Assembly (NCBI RefSeq): GCF_020907245.1
Contig: NZ_JAJJWH010000019.1
Coordinates: 1-64,000, forward strand
Direction of reading: 5' to 3'
From: Pontibacter harenae
GTDB lineage: Bacteria > Bacteroidota > Bacteroidia > Cytophagales > Hymenobacteraceae
DNA length: 64,000 nucleotides
Shown here: one piece after another, positions 16,290 through 26,986 of the stretch
How positions within the stretch are numbered: position 1 is the stretch's first letter
Layout: every line of letters begins with the position of its first letter
Notes under the pieces: generated by a model
The model's input: the letters and a program-made list of their open reading frames with translations, nothing else
What the model was told of the DNA's origin: nothing
The model's database searches: none
Translations under genes and position numbers: made by a program

Positions 16290-18074
16290 TTAGTCTAATT
16301 TAAGCACGGCTAAAAAGGCTTCCTGTGGAATTTCCACGTTACCTACCTGGCGCATGCGTTTCTTTCCTTTCTTCTGTTTCTCGAGTAGTTTACGCTTACG
16401 CGAAATATCACCGCCGTAACACTTAGCCAATACGTTTTTACGCAATGCTTTCACTGTTTCGCGGGCAATAATTTTCTGACCGATAGCTGCCTGAATAGCA
16501 ATTTCGAACATCTGGCGAGGAAGCAGCTCGCGTAGCTTTTCACAGAGGCGCTTGCCCCAGTCATAGGCTTTATCGCGGTGCACGATGGCACTCAGAGCAT
16601 CCACCTTTTCACCGTTCAGCATCACATCCAGTTTCACCATGTTAGAGGCACGGAAACCGATCAGCTCATAGTCTAGAGAGGCATAACCACGGGAAATGGT
16701 CTTCAGTTTATCGAAGAAGTCAAACACGATCTCGGCCAACGGCATCTCAAAGGCAAGCTCTACACGATCGCTAGTCAGGTAAGTCTGGTTTTTCAGGATA
16801 CCACGCTTGTCCATACATAGCGTGATAATCGGGCCAACAAACTCTGATTTAGAAATGATTTGGGCTTTTATAAATGGCTCCTCAATGTGGTCGATATAGT
16901 TCGGCTCAGGCATCTCGGAAGGTGCATTCACTTTTATAACCTGCTCTTTAGTAGTATAAGCGTGGAACTGAACCGACGGCACGGTGGTAATCACCGTCAT
17001 ATCAAACTCACGCTCCAGGCGCTCCTGCACAATCTCCATGTGCAACATACCTAAAAAGCCGCAACGGAAACCGAAGCCAAGGGCAGCAGAAGTTTCAGGC
17101 TCCCACACCAAAGAGGCATCGTTCAACTGCAGCTTCTCCATCGCACCACGCAATTCTTCGTACTCACTGGTTTCTACAGGGTAAATACCCGCGAAAACCA
17201 TTGGCTTCACATCCTCAAAACCTTGTATACCCTGAGCAGGACGATCTACGTGCGTAATGGTATCGCCTACTTTTACCTCTTTCGCATTTTTTATACCCGA
17301 AATAAGGTAGCCCACATTACCAGCGCCCATTACCTCGCGCGACTCCTGGTTCAGCTTCAGCACACCTATTTCGTCGGCCTCGTAGGTTTTGCCCGTGTTA
17401 ATGAACTTTACCTTCTCCCCTTTCTTCAGAGTACCGTTAAACACGCGGAAGTACACCTCAATACCTCTGTAAGAATTAAAAACAGAGTCGAAAATCAAGG
17501 CTTGTAGCGGTGCTTCCGGATCGCCTTTTGGAGCAGGAATACGTTCGCAGATAGCATTCAAAATATCCTCTATACCAATTCCCGACTTGCCTGAAGCCAG
17601 AATAATGTCTTCCTTGTCGCAACCAATCAGATCGATAATCTGGTCCGACACCTCTTCTGGCATCGCGTGCGGCAGGTCAATTTTGTTCAGCACAGGTATT
17701 ATCTCCAGGTCGTTACCTATAGCCAAATATAAGTTAGAGATAGTTTGTGCTTCTATGCCTTGCGAAGAATCAACGATTAGTAGCGCGCCCTCACAGGCTG
17801 CAATGGAACGTGATACTTCATAAGAAAAGTCTACGTGGCCTGGCGTGTCGATCAGGTTGAGTACATAGTCCTCTCCTTTATAATGGTAGTTCATCTGGAT
17901 GGCGTGGCTCTTTATAGTGATGCCGCGCTCGCGCTCCAAATCCATGTTGTCGAGTAGTTGGTGTTGCATCTCTCGCTCTGCCACAGTTTGGGTAAACTCC
18001 AGAAGCCTGTCGGCTAGGGTACTTTTACCGTGGTCGATGTGCGCAATGATGCAGAAATTACGAATGTTCTTCAT
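16290..18074 (-). CDS. lepA: Elongation factor 4 (ribosome-associated GTPase LepA)
   Basis: 594 residues from the ATG at 18074, chosen because [20 protein letters not shown] is the standard LepA start and the 31 upstream codons show no family sequence. It is a translation GTPase acting on ribosomes. The G1 motif is [10 protein letters not shown]3 is DTPGHVDF, G4 is NKID. Domains II and V follow, then the LepA-specific C-terminal domain, which starts near [17 protein letters not shown] and ends [17 protein letters not shown]. Length and motifs are complete. Confidence 0.97.
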   Translation of the reverse strand: MKNIRNFCIIAHIDHGKSTLADRLLEFTQTVAEREMQHQLLDNMDLERERGITIKSHAIQMNYHYKGEDYVLNLIDTPGHVDFSYEVSRSIAACEGALLIVDSSQGIEAQTISNLYLAIGNDLEIIPVLNKIDLPHAMPEEVSDQIIDLIGCDKEDIILASGKSGIGIEDILNAICERIPAPKGDPEAPLQALIFDSVFNSYRGIEVYFRVFNGTLKKGEKVKFINTGKTYEADEIGVLKLNQESREVMGAGNVGYLISGIKNAKEVKVGDTITHVDRPAQGIQGFEDVKPMVFAGIYPVETSEYEELRGAMEKLQLNDASLVWEPETSAALGFGFRCGFLGMLHMEIVQERLEREFDMTVITTVPSVQFHAYTTKEQVIKVNAPSEMPEPNYIDHIEEPFIKAQIISKSEFVGPIITLCMDKRGILKNQTYLTSDRVELAFEMPLAEIVFDFFDKLKTISRGYASLDYELIGFRASNMVKLDVMLNGEKVDALSAIVHRDKAYDWGKRLCEKLRELLPRQMFEIAIQAAIGQKIIARETVKALRKNVLAKCYGGDISRKRKLLEKQKKGKKRMRQVGNVEIPQEAFLAVLKLD

Positions 18075-18289
18075 ATAGTTGTAATACGAAAACAAAGTTA
18101 AGATATTCCAATCAAAATAGTGGAATTTTAGTCTTATAACATTCCAAATACTAAACCTGCACTTCAAAAAGCTGTACTATATTTGAAGCTGTAAATTGTC
18201 CAGTAATTTTGATGCAACGTATCATTATTACTAACTTCAACAATATTCAGCGATCATACGTTAATACCTCCCCGACTACTGACTTATAC

Positions 18290-19000
18290 ATGCAAGACCA
18301 GAAAGAGCAGAAATCCTTAGAAAAGGAACTAAAGGAGCTGAAAAAACAGCTTCAAGAGTTGCAGGCTAAATGTGCTTTTTATGAACAAGTAGTAAACCAA
18401 GTACCTGCCAATATTTACATATCTGATTTAGAGGAAGGTGTTTTGTGGTGCAACAAAACCAACGAAGAAACGCTTGGTTATACACTAGATGAGATCAAGG
18501 AAATGGGGGGCTTTGAATATCTTTACCAGATTGTGCACCCCGACGACAGAAAAGTACCTGACAATAGCGTAACACATTATCAAAACTTTACTGGAGCGGA
18601 ATATGGAGGCCTTTTTCGGGCCAAACATAAAAATGAAAACGAGTACAAGTGGTTTATGGGCTGGGCAAAAGCTTTTACTAAAAACGAAGATGGCGATGTA
18701 AAAGACCTTCTTTGTGTGGATGTAGACATGAGCCCACGCATGAATACAGAGGACCAACTGGTTCAGGCGCTCAAAGATAATCTCAGAAACAAAAACAGGC
18801 TACTTATTCAAAGTCTCCGAAAAAGAGAAATTGAAATACTTAGCTTAATTTGCAAAGGCTACAGCACCAAAACTATAGCAGAAAAACTTTTTCTGAGTGT
18901 TCACACCGTTACCACCCACCGAAAGAATATTCAACGAAAACTAGGCACCGCCAATGTTGCCGATATGGTACTGCTTGCTACTGAGGCTGGCTTGGGCTAA
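18290..19000 (+). CDS. PAS domain protein with LuxR-type DNA-binding domain
   Basis: About 236 residues from the ATG at 18290. An N-terminal charged coiled coil (about 1-40, repeated KELKELKKQLQEL) leads into a PAS fold (about 45-150, QVPANIYISDLEEGVLWCNK and the HPDD turn). A C-terminal LuxR/GerE helix-turn-helix follows (about 172-235, LRKREIEILSLICKGYSTKT onward). It is probably a transcription regulator that senses a small ligand or redox state through the PAS domain. Earlier in-frame starts at 18209 (TTG) and 18212 (ATG) exist; I prefer 18290 because the protein-like sequence begins there. It is divergent from lepA and has no obvious target nearby. Confidence 0.85.
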   Translation: MQDQKEQKSLEKELKELKKQLQELQAKCAFYEQVVNQVPANIYISDLEEGVLWCNKTNEETLGYTLDEIKEMGGFEYLYQIVHPDDRKVPDNSVTHYQNFTGAEYGGLFRAKHKNENEYKWFMGWAKAFTKNEDGDVKDLLCVDVDMSPRMNTEDQLVQALKDNLRNKNRLLIQSLRKREIEILSLICKGYSTKTIAEKLFLSVHTVTTHRKNIQRKLGTANVADMVLLATEAGLG

Positions 19001-19245
19001 TGTTTTTTATCGATTGTTTTTGATTGCCGTTTTTTCGTGCAATTCTACCACTTGCGTTTAATTACTTCTCTTGAGGCACAAGCAGATGTTTGCGCCATCG
19101 TTACGTTCTGCCGTATACAAGCATGCACTTATAGTTACGGCAATACTTTTGGTTCAGGCTAGGTTCTTGGCAAGCACCATCAGCAAAGCCTTTCTCCCCT
19201 AAAATGACTATATTCGCATCCATTATAGATTATTGTTAATAAGAT

Positions 19246-22200
19246 ATGCAAACGCTCCAAACTACAACCTACAAACCTATTAATCATATTCGTATTGTAA
19301 CCGCTGCCTCTCTTTTCGATGGTCATGACGCGGCTATCAACATCATGCGCCGCATTATACAGGCCTCTGGTGCCGAGGTAATTCACCTGGGCCACAACCG
19401 ATCGGTGCAGGAAATTGTGGATTGCGCCATTCAGGAAGATGCGCAAGCCATAGCCATTACGTCTTACCAGGGCGGCCACATCGAGTACTTTAAGTACATG
19501 TACGACCTGCTGCAGGAACGCGGCTGCGGCCACATCCGTTTGTTCGGCGGTGGGGGCGGCGTTATACTCCCCTCCGAGATCGAGGAACTGCAAAGCTACG
19601 GCATCTGCCGCATCTACTCCCCTGACGATGGCCGCGCCATGGGTCTACAAGGCATGATCAACGATATGCTGGAGAAATGTGATTTCCCGACAGGCAAAAA
19701 CTTGAACGGAGAAGCAAAGCATTTACGCGATAAAGACCCTAAATCCATTGCACGCCTGATTTCTGCTGCTGAGAACTTCCCTGAAGAAGCGCAAAGCATT
19801 TTGAGAGAAGTAAAAGAGCAGGCCAAAACTATAACCACTCCTGTGTTGGGCATAACAGGTACAGGCGGTGCTGGTAAATCCTCTTTGGTTGATGAACTGG
19901 TGCGCCGTTTCCTGATGGATTTCCCCGAGAAAAGGATTGCCATCATCTCAGTAGACCCATCAAAGCGTAAAACAGGTGGCGCTTTGCTTGGCGATAGAAT
20001 CCGCATGAATTCCATCTCCAACGACAGAGTTTACATGCGCTCGCTGGCTACACGCCAAAGCAACTTGGCCCTGAGCAAGTATGTGCAGGATGCCGTGGAT
20101 ATCATAAAGGCTGCTGATTTCGATTTGATTATTCTCGAAACTTCAGGTATAGGCCAGTCGGATACCGAGATCACTGAGCATTCTGATATGAGCCTTTACG
20201 TAATGACGCCAGAATACGGTGCCGCCACGCAGCTGGAAAAAATAGACATGCTCGACTTTGCCGATGTAATTGCGCTAAACAAATTTGACAAACGCGGAGC
20301 CCTGGATGCCCTACGCGATGTGAAGAAGCAGTACAAGCGCAACCACCAACTATGGGACGTGAGCGACGATGACATCCCTGTGTTCGGAACGATCGCTTCG
20401 CAGTTCAACGATCCAGGCATGAACCAGCTGTATCGCGCCATTATGGCGAAGATTTCTGAACAAACAGGCGTAGAGTTCAACTCCAACCTGCAGACTTCTA
20501 AAGAGATGTCGGAGAAGGTGTTCATCATCCCTCCTAGCCGCACGCGTTACCTTTCTGAAATTTCGGAAACCATCCGCAGTTACGATAAGTGGAGCAAAGA
20601 GCAGGCAGAAGTAGCGCAGAAACTTTACGGCATCAAAAAGTCTATTGAGGCGGTGCAAGGTATAGAAGTGGAAGATAAAGACCGCCTGATAAAGCAACTG
20701 AAGCAGGCGTATGCGGAGGTAGAACTAAACCTAGACGGCCAGAACAAGAAGATTCTGGAAAACTGGAAAGAGAAGGTCCAGGCTTACAAAAATGAGTTCT
20801 ACGTCTTCAAAGTACGCGACAAGGAAATCAAGATAAAAACACATACAGAATCGCTGTCGCATTTGCAGATACCGAAGGTGGCTACGCCAAGATATGAGGC
20901 TTGGGGTGACTTGCTGAAGTGGAACCTGCAGGAGAACGTGCCTGGCGAGTTTCCTTACACAGCAGGTGTATTTCCGTTTAAGCGCGAGGGCGAAGACCCG
21001 ACCCGTATGTTTGCAGGCGAAGGCGGCCCGGAGCGCACGAACCGTCGCTTCCACTATGTGAGTTTAGGCATGCCAGCCAAGCGTTTGTCTACCGCTTTCG
21101 ACTCGGTTACGCTTTACGGCGAAGATCCTGATTACAGACCAGATATTTACGGCAAGATCGGTAACTCGGGTGTGAGCATCTGCTGCCTCGACGATGCCAA
21201 GAAACTATACTCTGGTTTTAACCTGGCAGATCCGAAGACATCGGTTTCCATGACCATTAACGGTCCTGCTGCAATCCTGACAGGTTTCTTTATGAACGCC
21301 GCTATCGATCAGCAATGCGAACTGTATATTAAAGAGAACGGGCTGGAAGAAGAGACCAACCAGAAGATTGAAGCTATTTATAAAGAGAAAGGTGCTGAGC
21401 GACCAAAGTATCAGGGCAAATTGCCAGAAGGAAATGATGGTTTAGGCCTGATGCTGCTGGGCGTGACAGGCGACCAGGTATTGCCTGCGGAAGTGTACGA
21501 ACCTGTTAAAGCTCGTACCTTGGCATCAGTGCGTGGTACGGTGCAAGCCGATATCCTGAAGGAAGACCAGGCGCAGAACACCTGTATTTTCTCTACAGAA
21601 TTTTCGTTGCGTTTGATGGGTGATGTGCAGCAGTACTTCATCGACAAAAACGTGCGCAACTTCTATTCGGTGTCTATTTCGGGCTACCATATTGCGGAGG
21701 CTGGAGCAAACCCGATTTCGCAGCTGGCCTTTACGCTGGCCAATGGCTTCACGTTTGTGGAGTATTACGTAAGCCGTGGCATGGATATCAACAAGTTTGC
21801 GCCAAACCTGAGTTTCTTCTTCTCGAACGGCATCGACCCAGAGTATGCAGTAATCGGGCGTGTGGCACGCAGAATCTGGGCGAAGGCGATGAAACAAAAA
21901 TATGGTGCCGATGCCCGTTCGCAGATGCTGAAGTACCACATCCAGACTTCAGGCCGTTCGCTGCACGCACAGGAGATCGACTTCAACGACATCCGCACCA
22001 CATTGCAGGCGCTTTATGCCATCTACGACAACTGCAACTCGCTGCACACGAACGCTTACGACGAGGCTATTACCACTCCTACAGAAGCTTCTGTGCGTCG
22101 TGCCATGGCCATTCAGCTGATCATAAACCGTGAACTGGGGCTGGCGAAGAACGAGAACCCTATCCAGGGATCTTTCATTATCGAAGAACTGACAGAACTG

Positions 22201-22632
22201 GTGGAAGAGGCGGTTCTGCGGGAGTTTGACCGCATTACAGAGCGTGGCGGTGTACTGGGTGCCATGGAAACAATGTACCAACGCGGCAAAATTCAGGAAG
22301 AGAGTTTGTATTATGAAACGCTGAAGCATACGGGCGAGTATCCGATCATCGGCGTAAACACGTTCCTTTCTTCTACTGGTTCTCCGACGGTGCTGCCTAC
22401 AGAAGTTATCCGTGCTACAGAGGAGGAAAAACAATACCAGATTAACATGGTGCACGGGCTGCAGGAACGCAATGCAGGTAAAACGGAAGAAATGCTGAAG
22501 CGCATCCAGCAGGTGGCCATAAACAACGGGAACATTTTTGAGGAGATGATGGAAACGGTGAAATTCTGTTCTCTTGGTCAGATCACAAATGCCCTGTTCG
22601 AAGTTGGTGGACAGTATAGAAGAAATATGTAA
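19246..22632 (+). CDS. icmF: Fused acyl-CoA mutase IcmF (isobutyryl-CoA mutase with G-protein chaperone)
   Basis: 1128 residues with three joined modules. The N-terminal B12-binding domain (about 12-145) has FDGHDAA with the cobalt-ligand candidate His27. A MeaB-type GTPase chaperone (about 190-420) has P-loop GTGGAGKSS at 205-213. The large TIM-barrel mutase domain (about 560-1128) has [20 protein letters not shown] and MTINGPAA. This architecture is IcmF, which rearranges isobutyryl-CoA and n-butyryl-CoA using adenosylcobalamin, with the G domain guarding cofactor loading. Some members act on pivalyl-CoA or related acyl-CoAs, so the exact substrate is open. The gene is monocistronic and ends at a long palindrome. 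Confidence 0.93.
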   Translation: MQTLQTTTYKPINHIRIVTAASLFDGHDAAINIMRRIIQASGAEVIHLGHNRSVQEIVDCAIQEDAQAIAITSYQGGHIEYFKYMYDLLQERGCGHIRLFGGGGGVILPSEIEELQSYGICRIYSPDDGRAMGLQGMINDMLEKCDFPTGKNLNGEAKHLRDKDPKSIARLISAAENFPEEAQSILREVKEQAKTITTPVLGITGTGGAGKSSLVDELVRRFLMDFPEKRIAIISVDPSKRKTGGALLGDRIRMNSISNDRVYMRSLATRQSNLALSKYVQDAVDIIKAADFDLIILETSGIGQSDTEITEHSDMSLYVMTPEYGAATQLEKIDMLDFADVIALNKFDKRGALDALRDVKKQYKRNHQLWDVSDDDIPVFGTIASQFNDPGMNQLYRAIMAKISEQTGVEFNSNLQTSKEMSEKVFIIPPSRTRYLSEISETIRSYDKWSKEQAEVAQKLYGIKKSIEAVQGIEVEDKDRLIKQLKQAYAEVELNLDGQNKKILENWKEKVQAYKNEFYVFKVRDKEIKIKTHTESLSHLQIPKVATPRYEAWGDLLKWNLQENVPGEFPYTAGVFPFKREGEDPTRMFAGEGGPERTNRRFHYVSLGMPAKRLSTAFDSVTLYGEDPDYRPDIYGKIGNSGVSICCLDDAKKLYSGFNLADPKTSVSMTINGPAAILTGFFMNAAIDQQCELYIKENGLEEETNQKIEAIYKEKGAERPKYQGKLPEGNDGLGLMLLGVTGDQVLPAEVYEPVKARTLASVRGTVQADILKEDQAQNTCIFSTEFSLRLMGDVQQYFIDKNVRNFYSVSISGYHIAEAGANPISQLAFTLANGFTFVEYYVSRGMDINKFAPNLSFFFSNGIDPEYAVIGRVARRIWAKAMKQKYGADARSQMLKYHIQTSGRSLHAQEIDFNDIRTTLQALYAIYDNCNSLHTNAYDEAITTPTEASVRRAMAIQLIINRELGLAKNENPIQGSFIIEELTELVEEAVLREFDRITERGGVLGAMETMYQRGKIQEESLYYETLKHTGEYPIIGVNTFLSSTGSPTVLPTEVIRATEEEKQYQINMVHGLQERNAGKTEEMLKRIQQVAINNGNIFEEMMETVKFCSLGQITNALFEVGGQYRRNM

Positions 22633-22650
22633 TATACCTAACGGATGATG

Positions 22651-22715
22651 GATCTGCATGAATTACTTAAAAAGCCAGGTTTAAAACCTGGCTTTTTAAG
22701 TAATTCATGCAGATC
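22651..22715. terminator. 32-base-arm palindrome after icmF
   Basis: Perfectly paired arms at 22651-22682 and 22684-22715, core AAAAAGCCAGGTTT/AAACCTGGCTTTTT. It starts 18 bases after the icmF stop. The arms are far longer than termination needs, but the position and flanking T-run support terminator function. Confidence 0.85.
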
Positions 22716-22821
22716 TAAGAACCTTTACAATAACATAACATCTTAGTGTTCATAATTAGAAACTAAAAGGAATTCAAAGGCGTTTAAATAACACGTTCAA
22801 TTCCCTTTAAGTCTAATTATT

Positions 22822-22953
22822 ATGAAGCGTTTCTCCACCATATCATCACTCCTGCTTCTTGGCACTACGTTCGGTTTTTTAATGAAAGGCTGGTTAACAA
22901 CCAACCAACTGAATTTAGAATCTATAGAAGACGAAATTCATCTGTACTTGTAG
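22822..22953 (+). CDS. Small 43-residue hypothetical protein
   Basis: ATG at 22822 to TAG at 22951-22953. It has a basic start (MKRF), a hydrophobic stretch SLLLLGTTFGFLMKGWL that could be a signal or membrane anchor, and an acidic tail (NLESIEDEIHLYL). Flanking terminators on both sides (22651-22715 and 22968-23009) isolate it as its own transcription unit, which is the main reason to believe it is expressed. No family is recognised. Confidence 0.5.
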   Translation: MKRFSTISSLLLLGTTFGFLMKGWLTTNQLNLESIEDEIHLYL

Positions 22954-22967
22954 ATAATGACATACTT

Positions 22968-23009
22968 TAAACCAAAAGAGCCGTTCATACAAGCGGCTCT
23001 TTTGGTTTA
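22968..23009 (+). terminator. Terminator of the small-protein gene
   Basis: Arms TAAACCAAAAGAGCCG (22968-22983) and CGGCTCTTTTGGTTTA (22994-23009) pair perfectly around a 10-base loop, 14 bases after the stop of the 43-residue gene. Confidence 0.85.
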
Positions 23010-23278
23010 AGAAAACACTGTTTCTGTACATTAAATGAAAGGGTAAAAGCTGCTGTATACACCAAACTAGACAAACCATAGTTAGCGAAACTAGCCACTC
23101 TCATGCACTTCACTAGTGACTTTAAAATTTTTTTTACCTCCCCATAAGCCTATTGCCTCCTGGAGAGTAACCGACGGCTTGTTTTCACGTTCTGAACAAA
23201 AAGCGTAGCTTTGCAAAAACGGCCTCACAAAAGGCTAATATTATATCCATGCACCTGCTGGTGCACAAAACAACAACT

Positions 23279-23887
23279 ATGGCATTAAGTAATTTAAAAG
23301 ACAAGATCAGCTACATTATTGGCCGCGACATGGCTACCAACCTGAAAAAGCAGGGAATAGATATTGAAGCTGAAGCTTTTACACAAGGTCTGAAAGAGGT
23401 ATTGGAAGGCAAACCCTCTACCCTTTCGCAGCAGGAAGTACAACAGGCTATGATGGCCCTACAGCAGGAAATGGCACAGAAGCAAAATGCCTCTGGCGCA
23501 GAAAACCAGCAAACAGGTGAAGCATTCTTAGCAGAAAATAAAAGTAAAGAAGGCGTTAAGACATTGCCAAGTGGCCTACAGTACCAAGTGCTTCAAGAAG
23601 GAAACGGCAAATCACCATCATCATCTGATCAAGTTACTACGCACTACCACGGCACATTAATTGACGGTACTGTGTTCGATTCTAGTTACGAGCGTGGGCA
23701 ACCAGCAACTTTCCCAGTAAATGGCGTAATAGCTGGCTGGACAGAAGCTTTACAAATGATGAAGGAAGGCGCTAAATGGCGTTTGTTTATCCCTTCTAAC
23801 CTAGCTTATGGTTCACAAGGCGCTGGTGACGTAATTGGACCAAACACTACACTTGTTTTTGATGTGGAGCTGATTACAGTACACTAA
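23279..23887 (+). CDS. FKBP-type peptidyl-prolyl isomerase (FklB/FkpA-like)
   Basis: 202 residues from the ATG at 23279; the ten codons upstream do not look coding and the family begins near LKDKISYIIG. The N-terminal helical dimerisation domain (about 5-95) is Gln/Glu-rich. The C-terminal FKBP domain (about 100-202) carries GLQYQVLQEGNG, HYHGTLIDGTVFDSSYERG and PSNLAYG. It catalyses cis-trans isomerisation of prolyl bonds and helps folding. No signal peptide is visible from this start, pointing to the cytoplasm. A short hairpin (TGCACC/GGTGCA, 23249-23264) lies in the leader. Confidence 0.92.
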   Translation: MALSNLKDKISYIIGRDMATNLKKQGIDIEAEAFTQGLKEVLEGKPSTLSQQEVQQAMMALQQEMAQKQNASGAENQQTGEAFLAENKSKEGVKTLPSGLQYQVLQEGNGKSPSSSDQVTTHYHGTLIDGTVFDSSYERGQPATFPVNGVIAGWTEALQMMKEGAKWRLFIPSNLAYGSQGAGDVIGPNTTLVFDVELITVH

Positions 23888-23906
23888 CAGCAAACCAATT
23901 TGTTAT

Positions 23907-23945
23907 AAACAAGAAGGGTGGCCTGTTAAGCCGCCCTTCTTGTTT
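23907..23945. terminator. Terminator after the FKBP gene
   Basis: AAACAAGAAGGGTGGC at 23907-23922 pairs with GCCGCCCTTCTTGTTT at 23930-23945 with one mismatch, between converging genes. Confidence 0.88.
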
Positions 23946-23966
23946 ACCTTTTGTCTTAAAGCTTGG

Positions 23967-24413
23967 CTACAAGCAAAAGCTATCTAGCCAGCGCATACTT
24001 TCTTCAGGATATGAGAACTGCTCCAGTCTAAGCACATTTCCATCCACAGTAAAATATTCTTCTCCCAATCCAGCAAAAATGGCCTGGTGCGTATAAACAG
24101 GTAAAATCACAGCTGCAAAAATGCTTCTCTGCACCAGCTTCAGGGCTGCGGGCAGCAAATATCTCATTACCCACCGCTGTTCTTCTTTCTCCATAGAATT
24201 CCGCTCCTGCAAATCAAAAAGCCACTTTTGTGGTTTATAGGTGCAGAACATCTCCATGATTTTCTGATATCCGCCTAAACGTTCTACGGCATTCACCTCG
24301 CCCCACCATTTAACTACAAAAGTTTCTCTTACATCGTCGAATGCTATGTAAAGCTTTTCCCCCCAATAAACTGCGCCCGTAGGGACAACCTCTAAGTTAT
24401 CTTCCTCAACCAT
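23967..24413 (-). CDS. Small STAS/SEC14-like hypothetical protein, paralogue 1
   Basis: 148 residues, no signal peptide. It contains the pattern K-W-L-F-D-L (about 69-74) followed by an E-E-x-x-W helix, a beta strand with AAVILP and a C-terminal W-L-D-S. The same layout recurs in the proteins at 26185-26634 and 28927-29343. I associate this layout with a family often labelled STAS/SEC14-like in Cytophagales; no molecular role is established. It may be a cytoplasmic signalling or partner-switching protein. It is transcribed toward the FKBP gene and away from glutamate dehydrogenase. Confidence 0.6.
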   Translation of the reverse strand: MVEEDNLEVVPTGAVYWGEKLYIAFDDVRETFVVKWWGEVNAVERLGGYQKIMEMFCTYKPQKWLFDLQERNSMEKEEQRWVMRYLLPAALKLVQRSIFAAVILPVYTHQAIFAGLGEEYFTVDGNVLRLEQFSYPEESMRWLDSFCL

Positions 24414-24737
24414 TTCTTTGCCAGTTAGAATCTTTCAACATACATCAACATTCTGTTAAGGTGTAACGCCGCAATTACATTTAAATTATTTAACGATTAA
24501 ATATTCTTATACTCATAAATCTTCATAAAAGTTAGGCAATTATTTCTAATAGCAATAAATATGTTAACCAATTATTAAAATATTATTATTAAAATCTTTA
24601 AACGATTTAAAAAGCAGAAAGATAAAACATAGCAAAACCAAAATATTGTTAACTTGGCAGGAGCGGTTCGTTAAACAAATCAAATCTTAAACCGTTCTAA
24701 AAAAGCAGAACATATCTTTAACTAAAAACATACTTGT
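24414..24737. other. AT-rich divergent intergenic region
   Basis: About 320 bases between paralogue 1 (minus) and glutamate dehydrogenase (plus), very AT-rich in its middle (24480-24610). Both promoters must lie here; no element could be assigned with confidence. Confidence 0.4.
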
Positions 24738-26162
24738 ATGGGAAACGAACAGAACGAAGGAAAAAAGTTCTTAGAAAGTGTACTCCAGTATTTTGATCAT
24801 GCGGCAAGCTTCTCACATTTATCGCCTGGTATCATATCCCAAATCAGAGCATGCAACAGTGTTTACAAAGTGTCCTTTCCTATAGAAGTAGATGGAAAAG
24901 TAGAGGTTGTTGAAGGCATTAGAGTACAACACAGTCACCACAAGCTACCTTCTAAAGGAGGCATCCGTTTTAGTATGCAAGTAGATGAAGATGAGGTGAA
25001 GGCGCTGGCTACACTTATGACGTTTAAATGCGCTGTAGTAGATGTGCCTTTTGGCGGAGCAAAGGGAGGTGTTAAAATTAACCCACGCACTAGTTCAGTT
25101 AAAACCTTAGAAAAAGTAACCCGACGTTATGCAGCCGAGCTGATAAAGAAAAACCTTATCGGGCCAGGCATGGACGTACCTGCCCCTGATTACGGAACAG
25201 GAAGCCGAGAAATGGCTTGGATTGCCGACACATACCAAGCCTTGAAGTATGGTGAAACAAATGCGCTAGGTTGCGTTACAGGTAAGCCTGTGGGGCAGGG
25301 CGGTATACGCGGAAGAGCCGAAGCCACAGGTTTGGGTGTATATTATGGCATCAGAGAGTTACTCTCGGATACCGAGCTGCTGAAGGGCAGAGGTATTGAA
25401 GCGGGTTCTATGGAAGGCAGAAGCATTATTGTGCAAGGCCTTGGTAACGTTGGTTATCACGCAGCCTATTTCTGCCAGCAGGACGGTGCTCTGATTACGG
25501 GCATTGCTGAGCGCGAAGGCGGTATTTATGATCCGAATGGCATAGATGTACAAGATGCATTCAAGCATCGTAGCGAGACAGGCTCTATTCTTAACTACAA
25601 GAATGCAAAGAACATCGAGAACTCTGTCGACCTACTGGAGGAAGAGTGCGATGTACTAATCCCAGCCGCTTTGGAAAACCAGATCCACAGTGGCAACGCA
25701 GCAAACATAAAAGCAAAAATTGTTGCAGAAGGTGCTAACGGACCAGTAACAAAAGATGCTGAGCAGATTCTACTGGAGAAAGGCATTATTATTCTGCCAG
25801 ACCTTTACCTAAATGCAGGTGGGGTTACAGTTTCCTACTTCGAGTGGCTCAAGAACCTTTCTAACGTTCGATTTGGCCGTATGGGAAAACGAGCGGAGGA
25901 GTCGCACTTCAGACGTATAGTAAACGCTATAGAATCTACTTCTGGCAAAACCATGTCAGCAAACGAAAGAGCATTGCTGATACACGGTTCTGATGAGATA
26001 GACTTAGTACGTTCTGGTTTGGAAGACACTATGATAAATGCCTACCACGAAATACGGGATGTGATGGATAAGAAAGGGATTCCTGATTTAAGGACAGCTG
26101 CCTTCTTAACCGCCATTGAAAAAATTGGTGTAAGCTACGAGGCTTTAGGAATTTTCCCTTGA
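24738..26162 (+). CDS. Glu/Leu/Phe/Val dehydrogenase (glutamate dehydrogenase type)
   Basis: 474 residues. It interconverts glutamate and 2-oxoglutarate plus ammonia with NAD(P). The catalytic region shows LPSKGGIRFS, Lys97 in TFKCAVVDVP and Lys109 in PFGGAKGGVK, followed by GPGMDVPAPDYGTG. The Rossmann motif is VQGLGNVGYHAAYF (about 231-244). The length exceeds the 420-450 residues common for hexameric enzymes, through modest insertions around 185-230 (ELLKGRGIEAGSMEGRS). It could instead be a branched-chain amino-acid dehydrogenase, but the motifs favour glutamate. It stands alone. Confidence 0.9.
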   Translation: MGNEQNEGKKFLESVLQYFDHAASFSHLSPGIISQIRACNSVYKVSFPIEVDGKVEVVEGIRVQHSHHKLPSKGGIRFSMQVDEDEVKALATLMTFKCAVVDVPFGGAKGGVKINPRTSSVKTLEKVTRRYAAELIKKNLIGPGMDVPAPDYGTGSREMAWIADTYQALKYGETNALGCVTGKPVGQGGIRGRAEATGLGVYYGIRELLSDTELLKGRGIEAGSMEGRSIIVQGLGNVGYHAAYFCQQDGALITGIAEREGGIYDPNGIDVQDAFKHRSETGSILNYKNAKNIENSVDLLEEECDVLIPAALENQIHSGNAANIKAKIVAEGANGPVTKDAEQILLEKGIIILPDLYLNAGGVTVSYFEWLKNLSNVRFGRMGKRAEESHFRRIVNAIESTSGKTMSANERALLIHGSDEIDLVRSGLEDTMINAYHEIRDVMDKKGIPDLRTAAFLTAIEKIGVSYEALGIFP

Positions 26163-26184
26163 TATACTAATATAGCTACTAAAC

Positions 26185-26634
26185 TTACAAAAGGTCAGGG
26201 TGCAGCAGTCCAGCATCCTGGCCTTTTTGCACATTATGCAGCCAGTGCAAAGCTTCGTCTGCATCAGTAAAGTAATTAATTTTTAAGTACTCATGTATAA
26301 CCTGCACACGCTCTAGCTGGTAATGGCTTACGATAGCCTTGAAGTGACCTTCAGAAAACACAACTGCTAGAAAAAAATCAGCATACAACAATTTGTACAC
26401 TTTTGGATAATATTCATAAACCAACCAAGCTTCCTGCTCTCGGCTTAATGCTCCAATCAAAGTAAGATCTGTACAAAAACAAATTAGACTCTCATGACGA
26501 GTAAGGAAAGCAAGTATTTCTAAATTAGCTTCTTTAAAAGCCTTGAATCCAGGTTTTGACTTCCACCTAGTTTGCACAATCTGCAAACCTTCATAAAACG
26601 ACACACAAACTATTGGTGTCTCAAATATCACCAT
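26185..26634 (-). CDS. Small STAS/SEC14-like hypothetical protein, paralogue 2
   Basis: 149 residues with the same plan as paralogues 1 and 3: an N-terminal beta region, a central L-I-C-F-C-T-D-L strand in place of W-L-x-D-L, an E-Q-E-A-W-L helix, an F-F-L-A-V-V-F strand and a C-terminal DADEALHWLHN helix. Sequence identity to the other copies is low, so these are old duplicates. It converges on glutamate dehydrogenase with a 22-base gap and no clear terminator. Confidence 0.55.
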   Translation of the reverse strand: MVIFETPIVCVSFYEGLQIVQTRWKSKPGFKAFKEANLEILAFLTRHESLICFCTDLTLIGALSREQEAWLVYEYYPKVYKLLYADFFLAVVFSEGHFKAIVSHYQLERVQVIHEYLKINYFTDADEALHWLHNVQKGQDAGLLHPDLL

Positions 26635-26986
26635 ACACTCAAAAATTGGATATTTAAAATGTACCGAAATGTATGTACTTTTAAATAAATTATCAAATAA
26701 CTATATATAAAAAGCTTAGAAAAATTAAAAAACACACTTAAAACAAGTAATTACTCTAACCCTTCAATTCAGCAATACTTTATTGCACCAAATATTCATA
26801 CTTTTCATAAAGCCATAATCTCACTTCTTGCACTTAACGTTTAAACAAACATTTACATCATTTCCCATTGATTGATATTAATCTAAGAAGCATTGAAACA
26901 ACTCACGTTCCGCAATTAGGTAAAATCAAAAGCGCCAACACTTTCAGGTGTTGGCGCTTTTGATTTTCTTTATGGATTGGGAATTA
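26635..26986. other. Intergenic, AT-rich, with terminator at its end
   Basis: About 350 bases upstream of paralogue 2 and downstream of the M61 peptidase gene. It is AT-rich, with no gene recognised; the only structure is the palindrome at 26922-26967. Confidence 0.5.
26922..26967 (-). terminator. Terminator of the M61 peptidase gene
   Basis: Perfect 20-base arms, AAAATCAAAAGCGCCAACAC (26922-26941) and its complement (26948-26967), around a 6-base loop, 19 bases beyond the peptidase stop on the minus strand. Confidence 0.92.
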
